Below, in pieces: positions 1 through 7,184 of a DNA stretch of 30,809 bases. The notes under the pieces were generated by a model that ran no database searches, was not told where the DNA came from, and saw only the letters and a list, made by a program, of their open reading frames with translations. Each line of letters starts with the position of its first letter. Position 1 is the first letter of the stretch. Source of the stretch: an uncultured Eubacteriales bacterium (GTDB lineage Bacteria > Bacillota > Clostridia > Oscillospirales > CAG-382); NCBI GenBank assembly GCA_900546385.1, contig URCT01000017.1, positions 1 through 30,809 on the forward strand, written 5' to 3'. A program made the position numbers and the translations under genes.

Positions 1-12
1 ACAAAACAACAA

Positions 13-121
13 CTTCGCACAAACAAAATTAAAACCTTTTTCCGCCTTGCGGCGGTGTTCCCTGCCGGGAACGTTCGAGGTTTTGCAAACCTCGAACCTC
101 AGCGCGCCGCAGCGGCCGCTG
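13..121. repeat. Left-edge cluster of palindromic hairpins (dispersed-repeat-like)
   Basis: No gene is visible in the first 226 bases. Instead there is a run of short perfect inverted repeats: CCGCC/GGCGG (42-55), GTTCCC/GGGAAC (57-72), TTCGAGGTTT/AAACCTCGAA (74-96), and the 12-base palindrome CAGCGGCCGCTG (110-121). Bases 13-29 (CTTCGCACAAACAAAAT) recur as an exact 17-base inverted copy at 30755-30771, next to a similar CCGCC...GGCG hairpin and a TCGAGGTTTGCAGAACC arm. This looks like one member of a dispersed intergenic palindromic repeat family. That is an inference from only two copies, and no function is visible. Confidence 0.5.
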
Positions 122-136
122 AAAACAAAAACGTCT

Positions 137-174
137 GCCTTGGGACACCCTACATAAAGAAGGTGTCCCAAGGC
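137..174. terminator. Long perfect inverted repeat, possible terminator
   Basis: A 13-base perfect stem (GCCTTGGGACACC paired with GGTGTCCCAAGGC) encloses a 12-base A-rich loop. Only a short CTTT follows on the plus strand, so it could be a weak terminator or part of the adjoining repeat element. Direction is uncertain. Confidence 0.4.
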
Positions 175-210
175 GGCTTTGTATCTCAATTTAATATTAT
201 CGTTGTCGTA

Positions 211-239
211 CGGCATAGCCTTCGGGTTATGCCGTTTTT
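211..239 (+). terminator. Rho-independent terminator, plus strand
   Basis: CGGCATAGCC pairs with GGTTATGCCG (one G-T pair) around a TTCG tetraloop and is followed directly by TTTTT. This is a textbook intrinsic terminator for plus-strand transcription entering from beyond the left edge. It overlaps the 3' end of the truncated AraC reading frame, so it may mark the junction where foreign DNA meets the host sequence. Confidence 0.75.
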
Positions 240-418
240 CCTAGTCTTCGATTTCGTATATATTCGCCAACAGTAAAACCACACGAAATACTAAAGAGCC
301 GTTGAAAATGATATGTTGATGAGAAACTTTGCTTTGCGACAATATCGTAATCCATTTCTTCTGTTAAATGTTCTTCGATATAGTCAATAGCGTTTTGTAT
401 TCCGGTTATCCAATCCAT
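227..418 (-). pseudogene. AraC-family regulator, N-terminal stub
   Basis: The 63-residue frame (starts MDWITGIQNAIDYIEEHLTE) matches the first helix-turn-helix of AraC-family regulators. It shows the pattern 'aidYIeehL...diA...S.yHFqRlF....G.tvgeYIRnRRL' at roughly residues 8-59. The frame stops four codons after the RRL motif. The second helix-turn-helix and any effector domain are therefore missing, whereas intact AraC proteins of this type run to about 280-300 residues. A GGAGG ribosome site precedes the ATG. The 3' end runs into the terminator at 211-239. The start is original but the gene is truncated, so it is unlikely to act as a regulator. AraC membership is clear; which subfamily it came from is not. 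Confidence 0.75.
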
Positions 419-453
419 TGTATCCCTCCTTGTCTGTCAATATTCTATCACAA

Positions 454-469
454 GGTAATTTGAATTACC
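454..469. promoter_or_regulatory. 16-bp palindrome upstream of the AraC stub
   Basis: GGTAATT-TG-AATTACC is a perfect inverted repeat lying 35 bp upstream of the AraC stub start and just downstream of the methyltransferase remnant. Its position fits a former operator for a regulator of this gene pair. Nothing in the sequence identifies the binding protein. Confidence 0.3.
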
Positions 470-481
470 CGATAATCTGTG

Positions 482-760
482 CTAACTACAATCGGGTTTT
501 TCAGCAATAAAGATGTGTGCAAATTCAGTTTCGAACTGTTCAATCAATAGTAACCCTGAATTTTCGATATAGGATTTCATTTCCGCAGGTGTATCCGGAA
601 ATACTGTGATTTTTCTCATTCCGGTGTCAATAAAAGCTTGTCCATCCCATTTATCCATATAATCACGTAAAGGCTTCGGATCGTGTACGGGATCGTTTTT
701 TTCATCTGTAAGCAAATCGTAGTATCGGATAATTTCGCTATCAAAATAGCTTTCATCCTC
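482..760 (-). pseudogene. SAM-dependent methyltransferase, internally deleted remnant
   Basis: Reading leftwards from a TGA at 761-763, the frame begins EDESYFDSEIIRYYDLLTDE and continues to ...YMDKWDGQAFID. It then jumps at about 620-630 straight to a C-terminal part (TGMRKITVFPDTPAEM... to ...FETEFAHIFIAEKP). From family knowledge, the first part is the N-terminal lead-in of a class I methyltransferase often found with AraC-type regulators. The second part is the last strands of the same fold. The Rossmann core with the SAM-binding GxGxG motif, normally about 100-130 residues, is absent. The upstream end is also closed by a stop, so no start survives. I infer an in-frame internal deletion plus loss of the 5' end. 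It is certainly not a working methyltransferase; the family assignment is from memory. Confidence 0.6.
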
Positions 761-778
761 TCAAAAATCGTTTGCAAT

Positions 779-1254
779 TTAAGTATTGTTTAAGTATATC
801 ACATATTTGCGACTTTTTCTACCGTTGCATTGAAATGGCGATAGAGAGGTGTTGATCTCTCTGCCGCCACATTTCGGTTGGTTGTAAATTATATCGTGAC
901 TTACGATTTCTGTGGCTCTGCTACGGATGTTGTTCATCCGAGCAACCCACTCCATTTGGTTATCCGCTTTGAGTTGTTCGGTCACGCCCTCACGTTCTGC
1001 TATTTGTTTTACGAGCCGAAAAAACACATCCTCAGCTTGTTTGTCAATATCAGCGAGATAGCTGTTTAACTTACCACTTGTCAGCAGATTAGTGTATCGC
1101 ACCTTGTGATGTTGCTTGATATACCTCAAATGTCGCTGTCCCCATACGCCGATTTCAACTTGTTTTTCATCGGGAGTGCAAGGCAAGGAAGATAATATTC
1201 GCCTTGTAATTCGTACCACAATCCGTTCTGCTCGTTATAAATTCTGTTTTCCAT
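779..1254 (-). pseudogene. tnpV: TnpV-like transposon protein, frameshifted
   Basis: A ribosome site (GGAGG) and ATG at 1254 open a frame reading MENRIYNEQNGLWYELQGEY, then YLPCL, typical of the N-terminus of TnpV proteins carried by clostridial transposons. Near 1171-1177 one base appears to be missing. After this the family signature (IGVWGQRHLRYIKQHHKVRY, LLTSGKLNSYLADIDKQAED, and ending MNNIRSRATEIVSHDIIYN) continues in another frame to the stop at 779. The C-terminus carries about 30 extra residues past the usual end. TnpV has no known enzymatic role and accompanies mobile elements, and no transposase or recombinase is visible nearby. With the two neighbouring broken genes this marks a decayed mobile insertion. 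Confidence 0.7.
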
Positions 1255-1315
1255 TATGTAATCCTCCAAAATATAGATTTTTCCTACAATTTCAATCAAT
1301 CCGGCTGATTACAAA

Positions 1316-1360
1316 GCCGAAGGGAGAAGCTACTTCCTTACGTAGTCTCTCCCTTTCGGC
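1316..1360. terminator. Long stem-loop between tnpV remnant and the AI-2E gene
   Basis: GCCGAAGGGAGA pairs with TCTCCCTTTCGGC, with extra inner pairing of CTAC with GTAG. On the plus strand it is followed by GTTTTTGTTTTTT, and on the minus strand by CTTTG. It probably ends the minus-strand operon whose last gene stops at 1376, and it would work even better for plus-strand transcripts. Confidence 0.6.
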
Positions 1361-1375
1361 CGACGTTTTTGTTTT

Positions 1376-2593
1376 TTATACGATTGTTTCTTCTGCGCCG
1401 CCGGAGCTTTCCGCTGTTTCTGACAGCGGCTCTGTCGGCGTTTGCGCCGGCGTTTCCGACGCAGCCTTTTCCTCTCGGTTCTTGACGTCGCTCTTTAGCA
1501 GCTTATACACCGCCGCGCAAAGCGGAACGCCGATGAGCATTCCGGCAATGCCGCCGACCGCGCCGCCGATAGTCACTGCCACTAACACCCAAATGCCCGG
1601 CAGACCGATGGATGCACCCACCACACGCGGATAGATGAGATTGCCCTCCAATTGCTGCAAAACCACGATAAACACGATAAATAATGCCGCACCGATAAGC
1701 GAATCCGCCGTAAACACCATAAACGCACCGACCGCCGCACCGATATAGGCTCCTGCAATCGGAATGAGTGCCGTAAAGCCCACAAGTGTCCCGATCATGG
1801 TCGCATACGGAAAACGGAAAATCGTCATGCCGACGATGCACAAGACGCCAAGAATCACCGCTTCGGTACACTGTCCCACGATGAACCGATGGAAGCAATC
1901 GTCAAGCACGGTGACAATGCGCTTCAAACCGTCACGCAGCTTCTGCGGCCTAAGATACGCATTTACCACACGGTTTAATCCGTTCGTCAGCGTTTCCTTG
2001 CCGCTTAGCAGATAAACGGCAAACACAAGGCTTGCGAACACGGAAAATACGGTTGAGAACGCCGCCGACACAAATGTCATGAGCGACCCCATCACGCCGC
2101 CAAGTCCGTTGACCACAAAATCGACGGCTTTTTCCACCAAATCCTTCCAATCGGCGTTTTGGCCGAACTGTTCCTGCAATTTTTCCTGTAAGATGCCGGT
2201 TAGTCCATATTCATTCTCAATGCTGTCATACCACTTGGCAAATACCGGCGGCAGTTCATCGACCAGCACTTTAACGCAGGATACAAGCTCCGGCACAATG
2301 AGTGTTATAACCAAAAAAACAAGTGCGGCAAGCAGCACAAACGCCATGGTCATGCTGACCGGACGCTTGATTTTTATCACAAGCTTGTTTTTGCATTTGC
2401 CAAACAGCTTTTTCTCCAAAAAGCTCATCGGAATGTTGACCGCATATGCCACCACAAAGCCGCCGATGAGCGGCATAACGGCATAGGCAAGCGCCCCGAG
2501 TGCCGCTTCGGCGATCTTCCAATACCGAGTCACCAAAAACAGAATAAACGCGGTCACGCCGAGAAGAATAAAGGTTTTACGGTTGTCTTTCAT
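1376..2593 (-). CDS. AI-2E family transporter-like membrane protein
   Basis: A 405-residue integral membrane protein of the AI-2E/PerM-like family (PF01594). Members have been linked to autoinducer-2 export or to Na+/H+ exchange; the substrate of this one is unknown. About eight hydrophobic segments are visible: two near the N-terminus, a pair around 'VLLAALVFLVITLIVPEL', a soluble middle part, then a C-terminal group containing the family-typical 'ATMIGTLVGFTALIPIAGAY' and 'QQLEGNLIYPRVVG'. The C-terminus is a Thr/Pro/Glu-rich cytoplasmic tail of about 30 residues. I chose ATG 2593 rather than an upstream in-frame start because AAGGAGGG sits 9 bases before it. It is the last gene of the operon starting at 6905, 29 bases behind the DUF5131 gene. 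Confidence 0.88.
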   Translation of the reverse strand: MKDNRKTFILLGVTAFILFLVTRYWKIAEAALGALAYAVMPLIGGFVVAYAVNIPMSFLEKKLFGKCKNKLVIKIKRPVSMTMAFVLLAALVFLVITLIVPELVSCVKVLVDELPPVFAKWYDSIENEYGLTGILQEKLQEQFGQNADWKDLVEKAVDFVVNGLGGVMGSLMTFVSAAFSTVFSVFASLVFAVYLLSGKETLTNGLNRVVNAYLRPQKLRDGLKRIVTVLDDCFHRFIVGQCTEAVILGVLCIVGMTIFRFPYATMIGTLVGFTALIPIAGAYIGAAVGAFMVFTADSLIGAALFIVFIVVLQQLEGNLIYPRVVGASIGLPGIWVLVAVTIGGAVGGIAGMLIGVPLCAAVYKLLKSDVKNREEKAASETPAQTPTEPLSETAESSGGAEETIV

Positions 2594-2622
2594 ACGGCAA
2601 GTCCCTCCTTGAAATGCGTCAT

Positions 2623-3453
2623 TCAAATGTCCGTTTCGCCTGCATGTGCCGCTTCGCCATCCATCTCGCCGACGGTATCCGCGCGTTCTGCCGTTCCGAA
2701 ACGAGAGGCGGTGTTGATATGCGCCTTGCGCGCCTGCACGTGCTGCAGCCGACGCGGCACGCGATATCGTTTGCCGTCCTTTTCGAAAACGGCACCGGTT
2801 TGCTTAAAATAAAAGGCGGTATCCGCCGCAAGGCACTGCGAACGGATATGTAATATCCAATCGTACCGGCACACGCGTGCCTGTTCGCCGCTCTCGCCGC
2901 CGACCACCACCTTGACAATGCCGGAAAGCCGGTTATGAAAATCGATATCGGTCAACAGCGGCTCGCAAACAATATATTTGTGCTTGATCGGCAGGGTCAA
3001 AAAGAACGGCAGCCGCTCATCGCACGCTTTTTGATTTTCCATGGTACAGCATATCGAAACATTGTCATAGCCGTCGCCCCAATCGTCGGGCAGGCAGTCA
3101 TAAAAGCGGACAATGCGCTTGGTGATGATGGTGAACGACACGTCCGCGCGCTGACGGATGATCGCCCAAACCTCGTCACGCCACACCGAGACGAGCGGAT
3201 GATCCATAAAAAAATCGCCGGTCATACAGACATAGACCGTAGAACCGGCGGGAATTTTATACGAACCTTGTCGGTCGACGGCAAGCGGCAAGGCAAACGC
3301 TTTGTTTTTGGTCACAAGCGACGCATCTCTGCCGACGCGCTCATCGCGCCGGTACACATAGCAGTTCCGGCAGCCGTCCGAATATTTTTTGCAGCCGTGC
3401 CACGGATTCCATACGAATTCCGCGGCACGGGCTTGTCTGTTTGAGTCGTTCAT
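2623..3453 (-). CDS. DUF5131 (phage Gp37/Gp68-like) protein
   Basis: A 276-residue soluble protein of the DUF5131 family, formerly called phage Gp37/Gp68. The N-terminal signature 'WNPWHGCKKYSDGCRNCY' holds cysteines 21, 28 and 31 in a CX6CX2C arrangement. This recalls the iron-sulfur-binding cysteines of radical-SAM enzymes, but no reaction is established for the family. Other family blocks follow: 'VCMTGDFFMD', 'FTIITKRIVRF', 'NVSICCTMENQ' and 'VVVGGESGEQARVC'. About 45 C-terminal residues after 'YRVPRRLQ' look non-conserved. Its start codon overlaps the stop of the upstream SLH gene (ATGA), which suggests translational coupling. The pairing of a phage-type protein with a surface lipoprotein is unexplained. 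Confidence 0.85.
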   Translation of the reverse strand: MNDSNRQARAAEFVWNPWHGCKKYSDGCRNCYVYRRDERVGRDASLVTKNKAFALPLAVDRQGSYKIPAGSTVYVCMTGDFFMDHPLVSVWRDEVWAIIRQRADVSFTIITKRIVRFYDCLPDDWGDGYDNVSICCTMENQKACDERLPFFLTLPIKHKYIVCEPLLTDIDFHNRLSGIVKVVVGGESGEQARVCRYDWILHIRSQCLAADTAFYFKQTGAVFEKDGKRYRVPRRLQHVQARKAHINTASRFGTAERADTVGEMDGEAAHAGETDI

Positions 3454-6400
3454 GCGTTAGGAGACGCTTCATCCGTGACGGCGTTCATGATTTCATCGTA
3501 TGCCCAGAAATCGCCCGGCAGATCACGGAAACGCTGCGGAAGGCCGCTTGTTTTGGCAAGGCCTGTCACGCGGTTGATGATGGTCACGGCTTCGGCGCGG
3601 CTAACGGCCTTATCCGGACGGAAATCGCCTTCGGGATAGCCGAGAATATAGCCCTTGGCCACAAATTTGCGGATATAGCTTTCCGCCCAATGTCCGGAAA
3701 TATCCGAAAGCGTCACAGCCGTTTCGCCCTCGACGGCTGTTTTGTCAAGTCCCAATAACACGGACAGGATCTTGACCATCTCGGCACGGGTGATCTCACG
3801 CGCGCCGCCGAAGGAGCCGTCCTCATAGCCGTTGATAACGCCTGCCGCCGCAAACAGCTCGACGGCCTGCTTGTGGGCTTCGGAAACGTCGGCAAAGCGG
3901 TTGCCGGCGGTCGTGCCCGTAATATCGAACAGCTTATCCAGCATATCCACCACTTCATAGCGGCTTGCCGGGTCGTTCGGACGGATATACGACGAAGTCG
4001 GGATCAGATACTTGATTTGTGCCGCGTTCGCCTTTAAGGCAATTCCGGCGTTCGGATCCGGATCTTTGTCGGGTGTCGGTTCGGGATCTTTGGTTTCTTC
4101 GACCGGGAAGCGGAAATTAAAGGCGGAGATTTCGCTGTTGGTCATGCCGTTTCGAATGGCAACGGCGCGGATCTGTGTGCCGTTCTGCGTGATTTCGATG
4201 GGAGCTTCATAGCGAAGCGATGCGCCGGTCGGCGTTGTGCCGTCAAGCGTGTAGTAAATCACGGCGCCGACAGTGCTGCAGCGAAGTGTTACCTTGGTGC
4301 CGGGCTTGATCTCGCCGCTCGGCGTATCACAGAAGACCGGCTTGACCTGTTCGAGCTTAGTTACGCCGCCAGTGCTGCCGCCTCCGGTGCTGCCGCCACC
4401 GCCGCCACCGCCGCCACCGCCGCCGCTCGGCGTTTTTTTGGCGAATTTTGCGACCACGGTCACGTCCTCCGTGACGGTGAAGGTGTACTGCAAACCGGTA
4501 TAGACCAAGCGGTTTCCGACATACCAGCCGGACAGCGTATAATTGGAGTTCGGTGTTGCGACAAGCGTCACCGACTCGCCGTATTCATATTCGCCGCCCT
4601 CAGAAACCGTTCCGCTGCCGGAGGCTTCCGTCTTGACCGTATAGGTGCTTGTTTCACCGACGGTCGTTTCGGTTTTCCATTCGAAGTTGTTGATTAAAAT
4701 CGAGGAGCCGTTTTCGGTTTGTGCTTCCAAAACCACCGTAATCGGGTATTTTCCGAAAGCGGCCTCTTCGTTCACCGTAAAGGTGTAAGCAAGCAGCTCG
4801 GACAACGACGATGCCTGCAAAGGCGTTTCGAATTTCCAAGAGGACACCGCTTTGCCGGCCGTTTGGGTATCCGTGCCGAGGAAGCTGTCTTCATACGCCG
4901 TGCAGGCGGCGTTTTTCAGCGTGAATACGGCCGGGTCATAGGTGGCCGTCATACGCATTTCGCTGAAATGGTAAGCGTCGCCGAGCGTATAGGTGAGTGT
5001 GAATTCGGACTGCCGCTTAAGACGAATGCCGGACGTGCCCGTAAAGTTCGGAACGACCACATTCACCGTCATTTCGGCCTTGGGTTTGCCGCTTGTGGTG
5101 ACACGGATAGTCGTCGAGCCTTCGGAAAGCGCCAAGAGCGTGCCGTTTTCGGCATCCACACGGACAACCTTGGGGTTGTCGCTGGTAAAGGTTAACGTAT
5201 CGCCGTGGTCGGCCGGTTCGGCTTTATAGGCGAGCGTCGTTGTTTCGCCGGACACAAGCGTTAACTTAGATTGTTCAAAGGAAATCGATGTAATCGGGCG
5301 ATAGACCGTTAATTCATACGAAGCGGTGATGGTTCCGTCGGTGTTCGAAGCCGTGATAACAGCCATGCCGACGCCCAAAGCCTTGACCGTTCCGGAAGCG
5401 TCCACCGTGGCGACCTCTTGGTTATCGCTGGTATAAAGCACTTTTTCGGAGGGTCTTGCCGGTGTGCAGGTGGCCGTGAAGGCTTGGCTGTCGCCGAGCG
5501 GAAGGACTTGGGCGGGATTTTTGAAGGTGATGTTTTGGATCACGGCATAAGAGCCGTTATAGGTTTTGAACTGTGTGATGGCTCTTGTCAGAGCGGTGTC
5601 CTGTGCGGACAGGCGGTCATCCGACTGCGGTTCGGTCTTGTGCTTGATGAGCAGTGCCTCTGCTTCATTGAAAGCCGCGCGGAACTTGTCCGCCGACGCT
5701 TGCGTACACCACATTTTATCCTGCGGCACGTTTACCGAGCTGTCGGCAATCAGAATGTCGCCGTTGTCTAGTTTATCGATATCGACTTTCGCCTTCAGAT
5801 AGGTGGAAAACAGCTTTTCGGCCGTACCCGTATACGCCGAACCGCCCTTTACCGTGATATCAAACGATTTCGAAAACGGCTGCTTGCGGCTCGATTTCGG
5901 ATCGGTATACGAGCTTGCAACGGTCAAGGTATATTGCAGATCCTCGGAAAGTCCCGGAACATCCGGCGGATAAAACTCCATCACCGACGCATTTCCGACC
6001 AATTGCTGCGGCTTGCCGACAACGGTGCCGTAGATCTGCACATAGCTGTAGGTATACGAATCCTCGATGACGTTGCCGTATTGGTCGAACGTTTTAGCTT
6101 CGATATGCAAGCTTTCCGGATCAAAGACCGTAGTATCCGTATCGGTTTTGGCGACAATGTAATACGAGCTGTAGGCCGTTCCGTCAACCGTGACCTCCAT
6201 GGAGGTCGGAACCGACGAAGCGTGCTTGACCTTGATGTCAGCCGTGCGGACAATGTCGCCGCAGGCAATCGAGAAGGTATAAACGCCTTCCTCAAGCGAC
6301 GGGCGAAGCGCAATGGCATTGCCGGAAGCGAGAATTTCGATGGCATCGCCCTCATACCCGACAATCGTGCGTTTGGCAAAGGAAGGCAGCTTTGCCGCAA

Positions 6401-6905
6401 AGCCGAACGAATCGACCGCCTTTACCGTGTAGCGCACATAGGTCGGTTCGTTGCCGCCCTTCAAGGTGTATTCTTCGGCATCCAGCGTGAGCGAAAAATC
6501 GGCCAAATCCTTGGCGTCTCCTGCCTTTGCATAACACAGGGCAAGCGGCTTTTTGCTTGCGGCGGAGGAAAGAAAGACCGTGCCGTCCTTGTAGCTCATC
6601 GGCACAAAGGAAAGCAAAACGTTTCCGTTTTCGTCGGCACGCACATGGTTATAGTATAACACATTGCCGTCGGCGGCAGAAAGCGTTGGCGTATCCGATT
6701 CGGTATACGTTCCGGCAAGCATGAACACAAGATAGGATGCGTGCGGCTCACCCTCCGCATAGGTGTAGTTGTAGGCACCGGTAACGCTGTCCGGAAGCAG
6801 CTCCGGCAAGGGCGACTCATCCGCTGCGGCACAGCCCGCAGCAAAAACGCCGATGAGAAGTACCGCAAGCAAAACAAGACGAAAAGGCTTATGTATGGCT
6901 TTCAT
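3450..6905 (-). CDS. Large multidomain SLH-domain surface lipoprotein
   Basis: A 1151-residue envelope protein. Start ATG 6905 has GGAGG upstream; an upstream in-frame extension lacks a signal and was rejected. Residues 1-25 form a lipoprotein-type signal ending FAAGC, where -3 is Ala, so the lipobox is weak. By eye the order is: uncharacterised beta-rich region (26-355); FIVAR-like helical segment (360-450); two bacterial Ig-like (Big_2) domains (457-534, 536-618); a cohesin-like domain (622-740); a divergent InlB B-repeat (754-823); a Gly-rich linker with 11 consecutive Gly, then STGGG units (827-848); a chitobiase/Fn3-associated domain (857-935); an acidic Pro-rich linker; and three SLH repeats (about 978-1145). 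SLH repeats normally bind pyruvylated cell-wall polymer. Having both a lipid anchor signal and SLH repeats is unusual. Likely a surface adhesion or scaffold protein; its ligand is unknown. Confidence 0.85.
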   Translation of the reverse strand: MKAIHKPFRLVLLAVLLIGVFAAGCAAADESPLPELLPDSVTGAYNYTYAEGEPHASYLVFMLAGTYTESDTPTLSAADGNVLYYNHVRADENGNVLLSFVPMSYKDGTVFLSSAASKKPLALCYAKAGDAKDLADFSLTLDAEEYTLKGGNEPTYVRYTVKAVDSFGFAAKLPSFAKRTIVGYEGDAIEILASGNAIALRPSLEEGVYTFSIACGDIVRTADIKVKHASSVPTSMEVTVDGTAYSSYYIVAKTDTDTTVFDPESLHIEAKTFDQYGNVIEDSYTYSYVQIYGTVVGKPQQLVGNASVMEFYPPDVPGLSEDLQYTLTVASSYTDPKSSRKQPFSKSFDITVKGGSAYTGTAEKLFSTYLKAKVDIDKLDNGDILIADSSVNVPQDKMWCTQASADKFRAAFNEAEALLIKHKTEPQSDDRLSAQDTALTRAITQFKTYNGSYAVIQNITFKNPAQVLPLGDSQAFTATCTPARPSEKVLYTSDNQEVATVDASGTVKALGVGMAVITASNTDGTITASYELTVYRPITSISFEQSKLTLVSGETTTLAYKAEPADHGDTLTFTSDNPKVVRVDAENGTLLALSEGSTTIRVTTSGKPKAEMTVNVVVPNFTGTSGIRLKRQSEFTLTYTLGDAYHFSEMRMTATYDPAVFTLKNAACTAYEDSFLGTDTQTAGKAVSSWKFETPLQASSLSELLAYTFTVNEEAAFGKYPITVVLEAQTENGSSILINNFEWKTETTVGETSTYTVKTEASGSGTVSEGGEYEYGESVTLVATPNSNYTLSGWYVGNRLVYTGLQYTFTVTEDVTVVAKFAKKTPSGGGGGGGGGGGSTGGGSTGGVTKLEQVKPVFCDTPSGEIKPGTKVTLRCSTVGAVIYYTLDGTTPTGASLRYEAPIEITQNGTQIRAVAIRNGMTNSEISAFNFRFPVEETKDPEPTPDKDPDPNAGIALKANAAQIKYLIPTSSYIRPNDPASRYEVVDMLDKLFDITGTTAGNRFADVSEAHKQAVELFAAAGVINGYEDGSFGGAREITRAEMVKILSVLLGLDKTAVEGETAVTLSDISGHWAESYIRKFVAKGYILGYPEGDFRPDKAVSRAEAVTIINRVTGLAKTSGLPQRFRDLPGDFWAYDEIMNAVTDEASPNA

Positions 6906-6963
6906 AGCACGAGTAACCTCCGATAAGGAAAAATCAGAATTCTGTCGATAATATAACAGTTTC

Positions 6964-6992
6964 AGTATAACACAAAGTGTTTGTTCTGTCAA
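6964..6992 (-). promoter_or_regulatory. Sigma-A-type promoter for the SLH operon
   Basis: On the minus strand TTGACA (6992-6987) and TATACT (6969-6964) are 17 bases apart, with a TGT extension just before the -10. It lies about 60 bases upstream of the SLH gene start and is back to back with the promoter of the CAP gene. Confidence 0.8.
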
Positions 6993-7084
6993 ATCTTTTT
7001 TCTGCATTTTCGCCGCATTTTCCGTTTTTGGCACACCGGCAAAAAATACCGCCGTCCAAAAGCAAAAAATGTTTGCAAAAAGGC

Positions 7085-7113
7085 TGTACAAATCCGAAAA
7101 AATCCTGTATAAT
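7085..7113 (+). promoter_or_regulatory. Sigma-A-type promoter for the CAP-domain gene
   Basis: TGTACA (7085-7090), a 17-base spacer and a perfect TATAAT (7108-7113) preceded by TG. The 20 bases ending at the -10 resemble those at the promoter at 18977-19005, with 18 of 20 identical. Confidence 0.65.
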
Positions 7114-7184
7114 AAAAGACGAAAAAATCCCGGCAAAGTTCCGTTTCGTTTGCCGGAGGACTCTCGGGAAAGGATATACGATCC

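Noticed and set aside
4381..4432. GCC/ACC triplet repeat as a possible sequencing or replication artefact
   Set aside because: It is in frame and encodes a Gly-rich linker between two recognisable domains, a normal feature of such surface proteins. Repeat length may still vary between strains.
6906..7136. Upstream in-frame extension of the SLH lipoprotein
   Set aside because: It would bury the signal peptide 77 residues inside the protein and runs through the promoter at 6964-6992. ATG 6905 has a GGAGG site.
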